NCBI GenBank assembly: GCA_902570425.1
Contig: CACFYB010000004.1
Span: 38,539 to 102,538 of the forward strand
DNA length: 64,000 nucleotides
Origin: an uncultured Pelagibacteraceae bacterium
GTDB lineage: Bacteria; Pseudomonadota; Alphaproteobacteria; Pelagibacterales; Pelagibacteraceae
Direction of reading: 5' to 3'
Shown: piece after piece, positions 39,201-51,219 of the stretch
How the letters are laid out: each line of letters opens with the position of its first letter
Numbering within the stretch: the first letter of the stretch is position 1
Made by a program: the position numbers and the translations under genes
Notes under the pieces: model-generated
The model's input: the letters and a program-made list of their open reading frames with translations, nothing else
Database searches by the model: none
Told to the model about the DNA's origin: nothing

Positions 39201-41252
39201 ATGAAAATTAAAAAAAATCATAATTATTTATTATCAGATTTAACAAAATTAAAGGGTGTTGGAAATAAAATAGCTAGTTTGCTTAAAAAAAAACGTATTA
39301 ATTCAATATTTGATCTCCTTTGGAAACTACCTAAATCATATACTGATAGAAGTATTTCTACAAAAATAATAGATTTAAAAATTGGCGATATTCAAACAGT
39401 AAGCGTTATACCGTATAAGTATAATTTCCCTAGGATCAAAAATTTACCTAATAGAGTTTTTTGTAAAGATATTACAGGTAACTTGGAATGTATTTTTTTT
39501 AATAGTTATGAGGGATATATTAAGAAAATTTTACCTCTTGGAAAAGAAGTAACAATAAGTGGTAAAGTAAATTTTTTTAGAAATAAGTATCAAATTACTA
39601 ATCCAAAATATATTTCTGAAGATTCTACATTGATCAAAGTCAAGCATAATCAATATTCATTAACTGAAGGTATAAGTGAAAAATTGTATAATAAGATTAT
39701 TAAACAAATAATTAAAGACCTGCCCCGCCTTGATGAATGGCACAATAAAGAGATATTGAAAAATTTTGATAATATTTCCTGGTATGATGCTGTAAATGAA
39801 TTACACAAACCAGAAAATATAGGGAATCATAGATCTTCATTTTATAGAAGGTTGGCTTTTGATGAAATTTTATCTAACTTTTTAGTCCATTCTGAAATCA
39901 GAAAAAAAATAAAAAAAATTAAAAAAAAAGTTAAATCTTTTGATATTAAAGATCAAAATGAACTTTTATCAAACCTTGAATTTAGATTAACCGACGATCA
40001 AATAAAAGCTTTAAGTGAAATTAATCAAGATTTAACTTCTAATCAAAAAATGTTTAGACTTTTACAGGGTGACGTGGGAAGTGGAAAAACTATTGTTTCT
40101 TTGATTGCTGCTTTTAACGTAATTAATGCAGGTTACCAAGTAGCAATAATGGCTCCAACGGAAATTCTGGCAAGGCAGCATTTTAATTTAGCAAAAAAAT
40201 TATTTTCTAAAAAGATGAATTTAGATTTATTATCAAGCAAAACTAAAAATATTGATAAAAAAAAAATACTAAAAGATCTTAATAACCATAAAATTGATCT
40301 AATATTTGGAACACATTCAATTTTTCAAAAAAAAGTATTATTTAATAATTTAGGATTAATTGTAATAGATGAACAGCATAAATTTGGTGTCAATCAACGA
40401 AAAAGATTATCTGATAAAGGTGGGAGTGAATGTGATGTGTTATTAATGTCAGCCACACCAATACCAAGGACTTTAACGATGACCATATACGGAGATATGG
40501 ATTTATCAATAATAAAAGAAAAGCCTAAATATCGAAAAGATGTAAAAACTTACACAAAATTAGAGTCTAAAATTGATGAAATTATTAAATTTATTAAAAA
40601 GGAAATTAAATTAGGAAATCAAATATTTTGGGTTTGTCCCTTAATAGAAGAATCAAAAAAAATTGATCATACTTCTGCCATTAAAAAATTTGAATTACTT
40701 AATAATATATTTCCAAAAAAAGTAGCTCTTCTTCATGGAAAGACTGATTTAGAAAAAAAAGAAATTATATTAAATAATTTTTTAAAAAAAGAATACGATA
40801 TTTTAGTATCTACAACTATAATTGAAGTTGGAATTGATTTCCCAAATGCAAATATAATAATCATAGAAAATGCAAATAAATTTGGCTTGTCACAACTTCA
40901 TCAATTGAGAGGAAGAGTTGGAAGAGGAACAAAACAATCAAGTTGTATTTTAGTTTTTAAATCTTCTTTAAATGAAAATGCAAAAAAAAGACTCCAAATA
41001 TTAAAAAATACAAATGATGGTTTTAAAATATCTGAAGAAGATATGAAACTAAGAGGTTATGGTGATATCTTAGGTTTTAAACAAAGTGGTGTTAAAACAT
41101 TTAGACTTGCAGATCCTGTAATAAATGAAAATTTATTCTTATTAGCAGAAAAAGAAATTATAAGAATTAAAAATTCTAAAGAAGATATAAACAGATATAA
41201 AACATTAATTAAACTATATGATCAAGCTGATATTATAAATGATATAGTTTAA
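39201..41252 (+). CDS. recG: ATP-dependent DNA helicase RecG
   Basis: LLQGDVGSGKTIV, MAPTEILARQHF, VIDEQHKFGVNQR, QLRGRVGRG. Confidence 0.97.
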   Translation: MKIKKNHNYLLSDLTKLKGVGNKIASLLKKKRINSIFDLLWKLPKSYTDRSISTKIIDLKIGDIQTVSVIPYKYNFPRIKNLPNRVFCKDITGNLECIFFNSYEGYIKKILPLGKEVTISGKVNFFRNKYQITNPKYISEDSTLIKVKHNQYSLTEGISEKLYNKIIKQIIKDLPRLDEWHNKEILKNFDNISWYDAVNELHKPENIGNHRSSFYRRLAFDEILSNFLVHSEIRKKIKKIKKKVKSFDIKDQNELLSNLEFRLTDDQIKALSEINQDLTSNQKMFRLLQGDVGSGKTIVSLIAAFNVINAGYQVAIMAPTEILARQHFNLAKKLFSKKMNLDLLSSKTKNIDKKKILKDLNNHKIDLIFGTHSIFQKKVLFNNLGLIVIDEQHKFGVNQRKRLSDKGGSECDVLLMSATPIPRTLTMTIYGDMDLSIIKEKPKYRKDVKTYTKLESKIDEIIKFIKKEIKLGNQIFWVCPLIEESKKIDHTSAIKKFELLNNIFPKKVALLHGKTDLEKKEIILNNFLKKEYDILVSTTIIEVGIDFPNANIIIIENANKFGLSQLHQLRGRVGRGTKQSSCILVFKSSLNENAKKRLQILKNTNDGFKISEEDMKLRGYGDILGFKQSGVKTFRLADPVINENLFLLAEKEIIRIKNSKEDINRYKTLIKLYDQADIINDIV

Positions 41253-41866
41253 TTTTTTCCTGCAGATGTTCCAGCTGATACTATAAATTTTGACGCTTCT
41301 TCAAAGTTCATATCCAAATAAATTACATCTTCTATTGGAAACATTAGTAAGAAACCACTAGTGGGATTCGGCGTTGTCGGAACAAAAACATTAATTAATT
41401 TTTGGTTTGTTTTCTGTGCCATTTCACCATTATTTTCTTTAGTAGCAAATCCAACTGCCCAAACCCCTTTTCTAGGATATTCAATTAAGACAACACTTTT
41501 TTTATCATTATCTTTATTAGAAAAAGTTTCTGTCATTTGAACTATTGCTGAATAAATTGTCCTTAAAAAAGGAATACGTTTAAACAAATCATCGATTAAT
41601 TTTAAAATTCTTTTACCCAAGAAAGATAAAGACAATCCACCAACTATAGTTATAAATATAACTGAAATTAGTATTTCAATACCTGGAATTTCGAAAGGTA
41701 AATAGCTATTTGGATTTATATTTTCTGGCAAAATATTGGATGACAGACCTATTAAGATTTTACTTAAATATAGTGTAAATCCAATTGGTATTAAGACAAC
41801 TACACCAGTAATGAAATAGTTTCTTAATATTAAAGTTATTGATTTTTTTTTTTTTATTCTTGCCAT
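41249..41866 (-). CDS. DUF502 family membrane protein
   Basis: FITGVVVLIPIGFTLYL, YSAIVQMTETFS, VFVPTTPNPTSGFLLMFP. Confidence 0.9.
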   Translation of the reverse strand: MARIKKKKSITLILRNYFITGVVVLIPIGFTLYLSKILIGLSSNILPENINPNSYLPFEIPGIEILISVIFITIVGGLSLSFLGKRILKLIDDLFKRIPFLRTIYSAIVQMTETFSNKDNDKKSVVLIEYPRKGVWAVGFATKENNGEMAQKTNQKLINVFVPTTPNPTSGFLLMFPIEDVIYLDMNFEEASKFIVSAGTSAGKN

Positions 41867-41976
41867 TTTTATTTAAAACTAGAGTAAATAACGAAAGATA
41901 TAGAAATAATAAACAATATTAGCAAAATTTTATTATTTAGATTCATTCTTAAATATATTATCAATGTATAGATAAA

Positions 41977-42804
41977 ATGAATAGAAGAAAATTCTTAACC
42001 TATGTTGGATCTGGGTGCTGTGGGTTTTTACTCAACTCATGCGCTACGGCTCCAATTACAGAAAGACGACAATTAAAGATTATTCCTGAAGCGAAATTGA
42101 ATGCACAAGCAGCTCAAATTTATGAGAAAATAAAGAAAAAAGAGAAGTTGAGTAATGATATTACGACGCTTAATTCAATTAAAGAAATTGGAAAAAAAAT
42201 GCAAGACTCAATTGCTGAATATTTTTACCAATCAAAAATAGATGATCCAACTACAAATTTTGATTGGGAGTATATTTTAATTGAAAATAAAAAAGTCAGA
42301 AATGCTTGGTGTATGCCAGGAGGTAAAATAGCAGTTTATACAGGAATACTAGATGTAACCAAAAATACAAATGGTTTAGCAGCTGTAATGGGCCATGAAA
42401 TTGCTCATGCCGTTGCTAAACACTCTGTTGAAAGAGCAAGCAGAGGTGCTCTTATAAATACTGGCACACAATTAATTGATATATTTTCTGGTGGAAAATT
42501 ATCTCAGGTAAATAGAGCTACTGGAATGAACACAATCGGACTTTTATCACAATTAGGGATTATGAATCCATTTAATAGAAAACAGGAAAGTGAGGCCGAT
42601 TATCTAGGTATGATATTTTCATCATTATCTGGCTATGATATTAGAGAAACACCAAAAATTTGGGAAAGGATGAAAGATTTTAATAAAGGAAAGACTCCAC
42701 CAGAGTTTATGAGTACTCATCCATCAGCAGAAAATAGAATAAAAAAAATTAATGAGTGGACTAACAAAATTATACTAGATTATCCACCAAATATTAATTC
42801 ATAG
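41977..42804 (+). CDS. M48-family metalloprotease, putative Tat-exported lipoprotein
   Basis: MGHEIAHAVAKHSVER (HExxH), N-terminal NRRKFLTYVGSGCCGFLLNSC. Confidence 0.93.
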   Translation: MNRRKFLTYVGSGCCGFLLNSCATAPITERRQLKIIPEAKLNAQAAQIYEKIKKKEKLSNDITTLNSIKEIGKKMQDSIAEYFYQSKIDDPTTNFDWEYILIENKKVRNAWCMPGGKIAVYTGILDVTKNTNGLAAVMGHEIAHAVAKHSVERASRGALINTGTQLIDIFSGGKLSQVNRATGMNTIGLLSQLGIMNPFNRKQESEADYLGMIFSSLSGYDIRETPKIWERMKDFNKGKTPPEFMSTHPSAENRIKKINEWTNKIILDYPPNINS

Positions 42805-42849
42805 AAATGGTGACAAATATTTTTTTTCTAAAAAATATGATTCATTTCA

Positions 42850-42869
42850 ACCATTAAATGTGAATTTAA

Positions 42870-42873
<4 letters not shown>
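42850..42873. other. perfect 10-bp inverted repeat with 4-nt loop overlapping the CCA end of tRNA-Lys
   Basis: ACCATTAAAT GTGA ATTTAATGGT. Confidence 0.9.
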
Positions 42874-42945
<72 letters not shown>

Positions 42946-43018
42946 ACAAGTTAAGAATGTATATACATAATTATTAGGATAATTCAAACGAGAATTAGTG
43001 AGACAAATAGTTTAATCA

Positions 43019-44131
43019 CTACAATTTATCGATGTATTTGTCGTGAAAATCATGGAATGTACCATTACTAATGTTCTTTCTGATTTCGGACATGAACTCT
43101 TGGTAGAAGTTGATATTATGTAGAGTTAATAACATTGATCCAAGTATTTCATTGGTATTAAAGAGATGATTTAAATAATTTTTTGAATATCTGTTCAAAT
43201 TTAAATTTTTTACATTTGGATCAAGCGGTGTATCATCATTTTGATATTTGTTATTTCTAATATTTAATCTGCCTTCCCATGTAAAAGCAAGACCTGTTCT
43301 TCCAGATCTTGTGGGTAAAACACAATCAAACATATCAATACCTCTTTTGACAGCACCTAAAATGTCTGAAGGTGTGCCAACACCCATTAAATAATGTGGT
43401 TTATTATATGGTAATAAATCTTTTAAACTATCTAAAACATAAAACATTTCTTTTTGAGTTTCACCAACTGCTAATCCTCCAACTGCGTAGCCATCAAAAT
43501 CTAATTTTATTAATTCAGATAGAGATTTTGCTCTAAGATCTGAAAAAAGACCTCCCTGAATAATTCCAAATAATGCCTTATGCGGATTTATTCCAAAGGA
43601 TTTTTTTGATCTTTCAGCCCAATATAAAGATAAATTCATCGAACGCTTTATTAAGTTATAGTCATCAGTTTTTTTTGGACATTCATCCATAATCATTAAT
43701 ATATCTGAGTTTAATCCTAATTGAATTTTAATACTTTCCTCAGGGCTAAGAACAAATTTTTTACCATCAACATGAGAATTAAATAATGCACCCTTTTCAC
43801 GATCTATCTTGTTTAATTTTGATAAAGACATTACCTGAAATCCTCCAGAATCTGTAAGGATTGGTAAATCACAATTCATAAATGTGTGAAGTCCACCTGC
43901 TCTTTTAATTCTTTCAACACCAGGCCTTATCATTAAATGATATGTGTTTGACAAAATTATTTCAGAACCAGTTTTTTTTATATCATCTATGGTACAAGCT
44001 TTTATTGTTGCTTGAGTTCCTACTGGCATAAATGTTGGAGTTTGAATATTTCCTCTATGAGTTTCAATTATGCCACATCTAGAAGATTTATCTTTGCTTA
44101 TTACTTTAAAGGCAAAATTCTTTAATGCCAT
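43019..44131 (-). CDS. tgt: queuine tRNA-ribosyltransferase
   Basis: TFMPVGTQATIKA, LTDSGGFQVMSLSKL, MGVGTPSDILGAVKRGIDMFDCVLPTRSGR. Confidence 0.97.
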   Translation of the reverse strand: MALKNFAFKVISKDKSSRCGIIETHRGNIQTPTFMPVGTQATIKACTIDDIKKTGSEIILSNTYHLMIRPGVERIKRAGGLHTFMNCDLPILTDSGGFQVMSLSKLNKIDREKGALFNSHVDGKKFVLSPEESIKIQLGLNSDILMIMDECPKKTDDYNLIKRSMNLSLYWAERSKKSFGINPHKALFGIIQGGLFSDLRAKSLSELIKLDFDGYAVGGLAVGETQKEMFYVLDSLKDLLPYNKPHYLMGVGTPSDILGAVKRGIDMFDCVLPTRSGRTGLAFTWEGRLNIRNNKYQNDDTPLDPNVKNLNLNRYSKNYLNHLFNTNEILGSMLLTLHNINFYQEFMSEIRKNISNGTFHDFHDKYIDKL

Positions 44132-44138
44132 TTATAAT

Positions 44139-44699
44139 CTATAAAGATTTAAAACTTATGATCTTATCTGGATCAGTAACAGCACCATTATTATTCTCAT
44201 CACCTCTTTTAATTTTATCTACGAACTCCATACCAGAAACTACTTTACCAAATACTGTATATTGTCTATCTAAAAAAGGAGCAGGTTTAAAACAAATAAA
44301 AAATTGACTATTAGCACTATTAGGATCAGATGACCTTGCCATAGATAATGTTCCTCTATCATGGGGAAGACTACTAAATTCTTGTTCTAGATTCGGTAAA
44401 TCAGATCCTCCCATTCCAGCCATACTTAAATTAAAATCACTAGAACTTGAATTTCCAAATTTAACATCTCCAGTTTGAGCCATAAATCCGTCTATAACTC
44501 TATGAAAAACCACATTGTCATATTTTCCAGTATTAGCTAATTCTTTAATTCTTTTTACATGATTAGGAGCCTTATCCTCAAATAATTCTATCTTCACATC
44601 TCCATCTTTTAATTTTAAGATCATTATATTTTCCTCCGATATTGATTGGTTGATTAATAAAAAAAATAAAATAATAAAATTTATAAAAATTCTATTCAT
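44139..44699 (-). CDS. peptidyl-prolyl cis-trans isomerase (cyclophilin type), exported
   Basis: VVFHRVIDGFMAQTGD, GTLSMARSSDPNSANSQFFIC; N-terminal signal. Confidence 0.95.
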   Translation of the reverse strand: MNRIFINFIILFFLLINQSISEENIMILKLKDGDVKIELFEDKAPNHVKRIKELANTGKYDNVVFHRVIDGFMAQTGDVKFGNSSSSDFNLSMAGMGGSDLPNLEQEFSSLPHDRGTLSMARSSDPNSANSQFFICFKPAPFLDRQYTVFGKVVSGMEFVDKIKRGDENNNGAVTDPDKIISFKSL

Positions 44700-45186
44700 A
44701 TTTATCTTTAAGCATTTTAATTGTATTTTTTGTTGTAAATTTTTTTATATTACCTTTTAATTTAACTATTTCTTTAACAAATCTAGATGATATAATTTGA
44801 TTTTCTACATCAGACATTAAAAAAACTGTTTCAATTTGATTATTAAGTTTTCTATTCATTCCAGCGAGTTGAAACTCATATTCAAAGTCAGATACAGCTC
44901 TTAATCCTCTTAATATAATATTTGATTTATATTTTTTGCATAAATCTGTTGTTAAAGAAGTAAAGGAAATTATCATAATTTTCTTTTTGTTAAATTTTAG
45001 ATCAGAAAATAATGCTTTCTTTACAATATGAATTCTTTCTTCAGAGTTAAAAAGATAATCTTTATTTTCAACATCAGATATTGCTACAACTATCTTGTCA
45101 AATAACTTTAGACCTTTATTGATTACATCAATATGTCCATATGTAATGGGATCAAATGTCCCTGGATATATAGCCACTTTGCTCAT
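44692..45186 (-). CDS. coaD: phosphopantetheine adenylyltransferase
   Basis: AIYPGTFDPITYGHIDVI, ILRGLRAVSDFEYE, ISSRFVKEI. Confidence 0.95.
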   Translation of the reverse strand: MSKVAIYPGTFDPITYGHIDVINKGLKLFDKIVVAISDVENKDYLFNSEERIHIVKKALFSDLKFNKKKIMIISFTSLTTDLCKKYKSNIILRGLRAVSDFEYEFQLAGMNRKLNNQIETVFLMSDVENQIISSRFVKEIVKLKGNIKKFTTKNTIKMLKDKYE

Positions 45187-47765
45187 TAAATTAGATTATC
45201 ATCAATTTTATCGGCCGAAACAACTTTTTCTTCACCGGACAATTTAATTATTCTAACTCCTTGTGTGTTTCTTCCTGCTGTTCTAATTTCTTTAACCGCT
45301 ACTCTTATTACTCTTCCTTTATTAGTTGATATTAAAATTTCATCGCCATCAAACACGGGAAACGAAGACGAAATATTACCATTTCTTGGTGAATTGACTA
45401 TACCTATAATTCCTTTTCCTCCCCTATTTGTAACTCTATAATCTGTATGGGAAGTTTTTTTTCCAAAACCATTTTCTGTAATAGATAAAATAAATTTTTC
45501 TTTCGCTTTAAGTTCAAGTTTTTCATCTTTAGATTTTTTGATATTTTTGGATAATTTATCATTATCAATTATAGATAAAGAAACTATTTGATCTTCTGGG
45601 GACAAAACTATACCTTTAATACCTTTAGACGATCTACCTTTAAAAACTCTTAATTTTCTTGACTCAAATCTTATACATTTTCCATATTTGGTGCTAAGAA
45701 TTATATCTTGATCTTCTCTACAGATTTTAACACCAACTATCTTGTCGTTTGTGTCCAATTTCATTGCTATTTTACCAGATGTATTAATTGAAGAAAAATC
45801 CTCTAAACTATTTTTTCTAATTTTACCCTGGGACGTAGCAAACACAATTTGATAATTCTTTAAATCTGAGTCATTTTCAGGAAAAGGCATTATAGAACTA
45901 ATTGATTGATGATTCTTTAAAGGCAAAATATTAAAAAGAGATTTACCCTTAGAAATAGAGGATCCAACTGGTATTTTCCAAGCTTTTATCCTGTATACTA
46001 AACCTTCTGTAGAAAAAAATAAAACTGAGGTATGTGTATTAACTGACAATGTTTGCACAACGGAGTCTTCATTTCTTGTTGTGATACCAGTTTTGCCTTT
46101 ACCACCTCTTTTTTGTTGTTTAACACTATTTAATGAACCTCGTTTAATGTAACCCTGTAAAGTAACAGTGATGATGACAGCTTCTTTTTGAATTGTTTCT
46201 TCGATATCGTAATTCAATACAGCATCAATAATATCTGTTCTTCTTTTAATAGAAAATTTTTCTTTAATATCTATTAATTCTTTACTTATAACTTTTAATA
46301 ATTCTTTTTTTGAAGAAATAATCTTTTTATACTTTAATATTAAATCTGCTAATTTCTTAATTTCAATTTCAATTTCACTTATTCCTAACGCTGTTAATTT
46401 TTGGAGTCTTAGCTCTAAAATAGCGTTTACTTGTGTATCTGATAATTTATAAATTCCTTTAACTTTTTTATTTTCAACTAAAGTAATTATCTTTTTTGAT
46501 TTGTTAATTTTCCAATCTAATCTTAATATAGATTTTTTTGCATCATCAGGCGTCTTCGAAGATCGTATAATTTTAATAATCTTATCTAAGTTTTCAACTG
46601 ATATTGATAAACCTATTAATATATGTGCTCTATCTTCAGCTTTTTTTAAATCAAATTTTGTTTTTTTTATAACAACATCTTCTCTAAAATTGAGAAACTT
46701 TGATAAAAATTCTTTTAAATTACATGTTTGAGGTTTACCATCAACAATTGCTAAAGTATTAAAACCAAATGAACTTTCTATTTGTGTATTCTTATATAAT
46801 TGTCTTTTTATAGTTTCAGGTTCTACACCATTACGTAAGTCTAATGAGACTCTTATACCTTCTCTGTTTGACTCATCTCTAATATCTCTTATGCCTTCAA
46901 TTTTTTTCTCTCTTACAAGCTGTGCTATTCTTTCATTCAAAATTGATTTATTTACCTGATAAGGAATTGAAGTAATTACCAATCTTTCTCTTCCATTTTT
47001 AACTTGTTCAATTGAAATTTGTCCTCTTACTTTAAAAGAGCCTCTGCCTTTAGTGTAGCCCTGTTTTATCATATCTTTGCCTATTATTATTCCACCAGTT
47101 GGAAAATCAGGTCCTGGAATAAATTTCATTAATTGTTTAATTGTGATATCTTTATTTTCAATTAAAGCTAATGTTCCATCAATTATTTCACCAAGGTTAT
47201 GTGGAGGAATACTAGTTGCCATACCAACAGCTATACCACCCGCACCATTAACTAATAAGTTAGGATATTGTGCTGGTAATACTGAAGGTTCTCTTTCAGT
47301 TTCATCATAATTACTTTTAAAACCAACTGTATTTTTCTCAATATCATCAATTAAAAATTGTGAAACTTTAGATAACCGTGTTTCCGTATATCTCATTGCG
47401 GCAGGAGGGTCACCATCTATAGAGCCAAAATTTCCTTGACCTTCAATTAAAGGAAGACTCATAGAAAAATCTTGTACCATTCTCACTAATGCATCATAAA
47501 CAGATTGATCTCCATGTGGATGATATTTACCAATAACATCTCCAACTATTCTTGCAGATTTTCTAAATTGTTTAGACCAATCGTAACCACCTTTATACAT
47601 TGCGTATAATATTCTTCTATGCACTGGTTTGAGGCCATCTCTAATATCTGGAAGAGCTCTACTTACTATGACACTCATGGCATATGAAAGATAAGATGAG
47701 CTCATCTCATCATGCATTGATATCAACTTTATATTCTTATCTTCGGGAATTTCAGTTTTCTGCAT
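45186..47765 (-). CDS. gyrA: DNA gyrase subunit A
   Basis: [51 protein letters not shown]. Confidence 0.97.
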   Translation of the reverse strand: MQKTEIPEDKNIKLISMHDEMSSSYLSYAMSVIVSRALPDIRDGLKPVHRRILYAMYKGGYDWSKQFRKSARIVGDVIGKYHPHGDQSVYDALVRMVQDFSMSLPLIEGQGNFGSIDGDPPAAMRYTETRLSKVSQFLIDDIEKNTVGFKSNYDETEREPSVLPAQYPNLLVNGAGGIAVGMATSIPPHNLGEIIDGTLALIENKDITIKQLMKFIPGPDFPTGGIIIGKDMIKQGYTKGRGSFKVRGQISIEQVKNGRERLVITSIPYQVNKSILNERIAQLVREKKIEGIRDIRDESNREGIRVSLDLRNGVEPETIKRQLYKNTQIESSFGFNTLAIVDGKPQTCNLKEFLSKFLNFREDVVIKKTKFDLKKAEDRAHILIGLSISVENLDKIIKIIRSSKTPDDAKKSILRLDWKINKSKKIITLVENKKVKGIYKLSDTQVNAILELRLQKLTALGISEIEIEIKKLADLILKYKKIISSKKELLKVISKELIDIKEKFSIKRRTDIIDAVLNYDIEETIQKEAVIITVTLQGYIKRGSLNSVKQQKRGGKGKTGITTRNEDSVVQTLSVNTHTSVLFFSTEGLVYRIKAWKIPVGSSISKGKSLFNILPLKNHQSISSIMPFPENDSDLKNYQIVFATSQGKIRKNSLEDFSSINTSGKIAMKLDTNDKIVGVKICREDQDIILSTKYGKCIRFESRKLRVFKGRSSKGIKGIVLSPEDQIVSLSIIDNDKLSKNIKKSKDEKLELKAKEKFILSITENGFGKKTSHTDYRVTNRGGKGIIGIVNSPRNGNISSSFPVFDGDEILISTNKGRVIRVAVKEIRTAGRNTQGVRIIKLSGEEKVVSADKIDDNLI

Positions 47766-47770
47766 ATTAA

Positions 47771-48223
47771 TTAAAATGGAATTTCATCGTCCATATCTTC
47801 TGTTGAAGTAGAAGATTGATCAAAATCTTTTGAGGCAGAAGTATCATTCGCAATTCCACTGCCAGTATTTCCACCACCTAGCATTGTTAATGATGAATTA
47901 TATCCTTGAATAACTACTTCTGTTGAGTATTTATCTTGACCGGATTGTTCATCTTTCCATTTTCTTGTTGATAATTGACCTTCAATATAAACTTGAGCTC
48001 CTTTTTTTAAATATTGTTGAACAACATTAACTAGGCCTTCATTAAACACAACCACACGGTGCCATTCAGTCTTTTCTTTTTTTTCTCCAGTGTTTTTGTC
48101 TTTCCAAGATTGACTTGTAGCTAAGCTTAATCTAGCTACACTTTTGCCATTAACCATCTGTTTTACATCAGGATCTGCGCCCAAACGACCAATTAATAGT
48201 ACTTTATTTAAACTTCCAGCCAT
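47771..48223 (-). CDS. ssb: single-stranded DNA-binding protein
   Basis: [15 protein letters not shown], acidic C-terminal tail MDDEIPF. Confidence 0.96.
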   Translation of the reverse strand: MAGSLNKVLLIGRLGADPDVKQMVNGKSVARLSLATSQSWKDKNTGEKKEKTEWHRVVVFNEGLVNVVQQYLKKGAQVYIEGQLSTRKWKDEQSGQDKYSTEVVIQGYNSSLTMLGGGNTGSGIANDTSASKDFDQSSTSTEDMDDEIPF

Positions 48224-48313
48224 AATATTTTATTATTTGTTTTATTAATTAATTTTTACTATATCACAATTTACTCTGAATATTAATTTTATTAATAGGA
48301 AGCAACAAAAAAT

Positions 48314-51169
48314 ATGATTAAAAAGATAGTTATTAAGGGAGCTAAAGAACATAATTTAAAGAATATTTCATTAGAAATTCCTAAAGACAAATTTGTAGTT
48401 ATTACTGGACTTTCTGGCTCTGGAAAATCATCTCTTGCTTTCGATACAGTTTATGCAGAAGGTCAAAGAAGATATGTTGAAAGTCTATCTGCCTATGCTA
48501 GGCAATTTTTGGATAAAATGAAGAAGCCAAATGTAGATTTAATTGAAGGATTAAGTCCTGCGATATCAATAGAACAAAAAAATACATCTAAAAATCCAAG
48601 ATCAACTGTTGCTACAGTAACAGAAATATACGATTATATGAGAGTTTTGTATGCTAGAGCTGGTATACCTTACTCACCATTCACAGGTAAACCAATTACT
48701 TCTCAAACAATTTCACAAATTGTAGATAAGATTAAAGAATTGCCAAAAAAAGCAACTATTTATGTTTATGCGCCGATTGTTAGAGGTCGTAAAGGAGAAT
48801 ATAAGAAAGAAATTTCAAGTTTTAAAAAAAGGGGATTTAGAAAAATTAAAGTTGATGAAGTTTTATACGATATTGAAAAAGTTCCGGAACTAAATAAAAA
48901 AATAAAGCATGACATTTATATTCTTGTAGATAGAATAGTTCTAAATTCATCTCTAGGTAATAGATTAGCAGAAAGTATTGAAACATCTGTAAATCTAGCA
49001 AATGGTTTAGTTTTTGTTGAATATGAGGATGAAACTTTACCCAAAAAATTTAGAAAAATAGAAAAATTAATTTTTTCTACAAAATTTGCATGCCCAGAAA
49101 GTGGCTTTACAATTGAAGAAATTGAACCAAGACTTTTTTCTTTCAATAGCCCTTTTGGAGCCTGTGAAGAATGTGAAGGAATTGGCGTAAAATTAAATGT
49201 TGATCCACATTTGGTTGTTCCTGATGAAAAAAAAAGTATTTTAGATGGTGCTATAGAGCCTTGGGCTAAAACAACTACTTTATATTATATACAAACATTA
49301 TCTTCATTAGCAAAACATTATGATTTTTCATTAAATGATAAGTGGTCTAAATTATCAAAAAAAATTAAAGATATAATACTTTATGGCTCAGATGATGAAG
49401 AGATAAAATTTTCTTATGATGATGGGTATGAAAAATATTCTTATAAAAAATCTTTTGAGGGAGTAATTAACAATTTAGAGAGAAGATATTTAGAAACAGA
49501 TAGTGATTGGAAAAGAGAGGAAATTGCTCAATATCAATCAGATACTAAATGTGAGAGATGTAATGGTCATAGACTAAAAGATGAAGCATTATGTGTAAAA
49601 ATTGATGGTTTACATATTAGCGAGGTTACGGAAAAATCAATTGTAGATGCTGCAAATTGGTTTGAAAAACTAAAAGTTAATCTAGATAAGCGTCAATTAA
49701 AAATTGCCGAACATATTCTAAAAGAAATAAATGAAAGATTAAATTTTTTATTAAATGTTGGACTTGATTATTTAACCTTATCAAGAGAGTCAGGTACTTT
49801 GTCTGGTGGTGAAGCACAAAGAATTCGATTAGCCTCTCAAATTGGATCTGGATTGACAGGAGTTCTTTATGTTCTTGATGAACCATCAATAGGTCTACAT
49901 CAAAAAGATAATATTAAACTTATAAATGCATTAAAAAGATTAAGAGATTTAGGAAATACAGTAATTGTAGTCGAACATGATACTGAAACTATGGAAAACG
50001 CAGATCATATAATTGATCTCGGTCCTGAAGCTGGAAACAAAGGTGGCGAAGTTGTTGCTCAAGGAAATTTTAAAGAAATAAGTCAAAACAATCAAAGTAT
50101 AACTGGTAAATATCTTTCAAAAAAATTTAATATTGATGTTCCAAAAAAAAGAAGATTAGCAAAAAATGGAAGATTCTTGGAAATCACTGGTGCTACTGGA
50201 AATAATCTTAACAATGTAAATTTAAAGATACCTTTGGGAAGTCTTACTTGTGTTACAGGAGTATCGGGTAGTGGTAAATCAACTTTAATTTTACAAACAC
50301 TTTATAATGCTTTGAACTTAACTTTAAATAATAACAAGTCTAGAAAAATACCAAAACCATTTAAAGGTTTTAAGGGTACTGAATTAATTGATAAAATAAT
50401 TGATATAGATCAATCTCCAATAGGAAGAACACCAAGATCTAATCCAGCAACATATACAGGAGCCTTTGGTCCTATTAGAGATTGGTTCACAGGTTTACCA
50501 GAATCTAAATCAAGAGGATATAAACCAGGTAGATTTTCATTCAATGTTAAAGGTGGCAGGTGTGAAGCTTGTGAAGGTGATGGAGTTATTACCTATGAGA
50601 TGCATTTTCTTCCAGACGTTTATATTCAATGCGATGAATGTAAAGGAACCAGATATAATAGAGAAACTTTAGAGATAAAGTTTAAAGATAAAAGTATTGC
50701 TGACGTATTGAACATGACTGTTGATGAAGGTTGTGAATATTTTGAAAATATTTCTAACATAAAAACCAAGTTACTTACTCTCAAAAAAGTTGGATTGGGT
50801 TATATTAAAATTGGACAACAGGCCACTACTCTTTCAGGAGGTGAAGCTCAAAGAATTAAATTGGCTAAAGAATTATCAAAACGCTCTACAGGAAGAACGA
50901 TGTATATATTGGATGAGCCAACTACCGGTCTTCATCAACATGATATAAAAAAATTATTGGAAATTTTGCACACTTTTGTCGCTCTTGGTAATACAGTTGT
51001 GGTAATAGAACATAATCTTGATGTGATAAAAACAGCAGATTATATAGTCGATATGGGTCCTGAGGGTGGCGTTAAGGGTGGTAAAATAATCGCAGAGGGA
51101 AAACCAGAGGAAATAAGTAAGGTTAATGAAAGTTATACTGGCAAATTCTTAAAATCACTTCTTAACTGA
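48314..51169 (+). CDS. uvrA: excinuclease ABC subunit A
   Basis: [59 protein letters not shown] zinc finger. Confidence 0.98.
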   Translation: MIKKIVIKGAKEHNLKNISLEIPKDKFVVITGLSGSGKSSLAFDTVYAEGQRRYVESLSAYARQFLDKMKKPNVDLIEGLSPAISIEQKNTSKNPRSTVATVTEIYDYMRVLYARAGIPYSPFTGKPITSQTISQIVDKIKELPKKATIYVYAPIVRGRKGEYKKEISSFKKRGFRKIKVDEVLYDIEKVPELNKKIKHDIYILVDRIVLNSSLGNRLAESIETSVNLANGLVFVEYEDETLPKKFRKIEKLIFSTKFACPESGFTIEEIEPRLFSFNSPFGACEECEGIGVKLNVDPHLVVPDEKKSILDGAIEPWAKTTTLYYIQTLSSLAKHYDFSLNDKWSKLSKKIKDIILYGSDDEEIKFSYDDGYEKYSYKKSFEGVINNLERRYLETDSDWKREEIAQYQSDTKCERCNGHRLKDEALCVKIDGLHISEVTEKSIVDAANWFEKLKVNLDKRQLKIAEHILKEINERLNFLLNVGLDYLTLSRESGTLSGGEAQRIRLASQIGSGLTGVLYVLDEPSIGLHQKDNIKLINALKRLRDLGNTVIVVEHDTETMENADHIIDLGPEAGNKGGEVVAQGNFKEISQNNQSITGKYLSKKFNIDVPKKRRLAKNGRFLEITGATGNNLNNVNLKIPLGSLTCVTGVSGSGKSTLILQTLYNALNLTLNNNKSRKIPKPFKGFKGTELIDKIIDIDQSPIGRTPRSNPATYTGAFGPIRDWFTGLPESKSRGYKPGRFSFNVKGGRCEACEGDGVITYEMHFLPDVYIQCDECKGTRYNRETLEIKFKDKSIADVLNMTVDEGCEYFENISNIKTKLLTLKKVGLGYIKIGQQATTLSGGEAQRIKLAKELSKRSTGRTMYILDEPTTGLHQHDIKKLLEILHTFVALGNTVVVIEHNLDVIKTADYIVDMGPEGGVKGGKIIAEGKPEEISKVNESYTGKFLKSLLN

Positions 51170-51219
51170 AAATGAATAAAATTATTGTCATATCTTTTTA
51201 ATAAGTATAAAATTAGATT

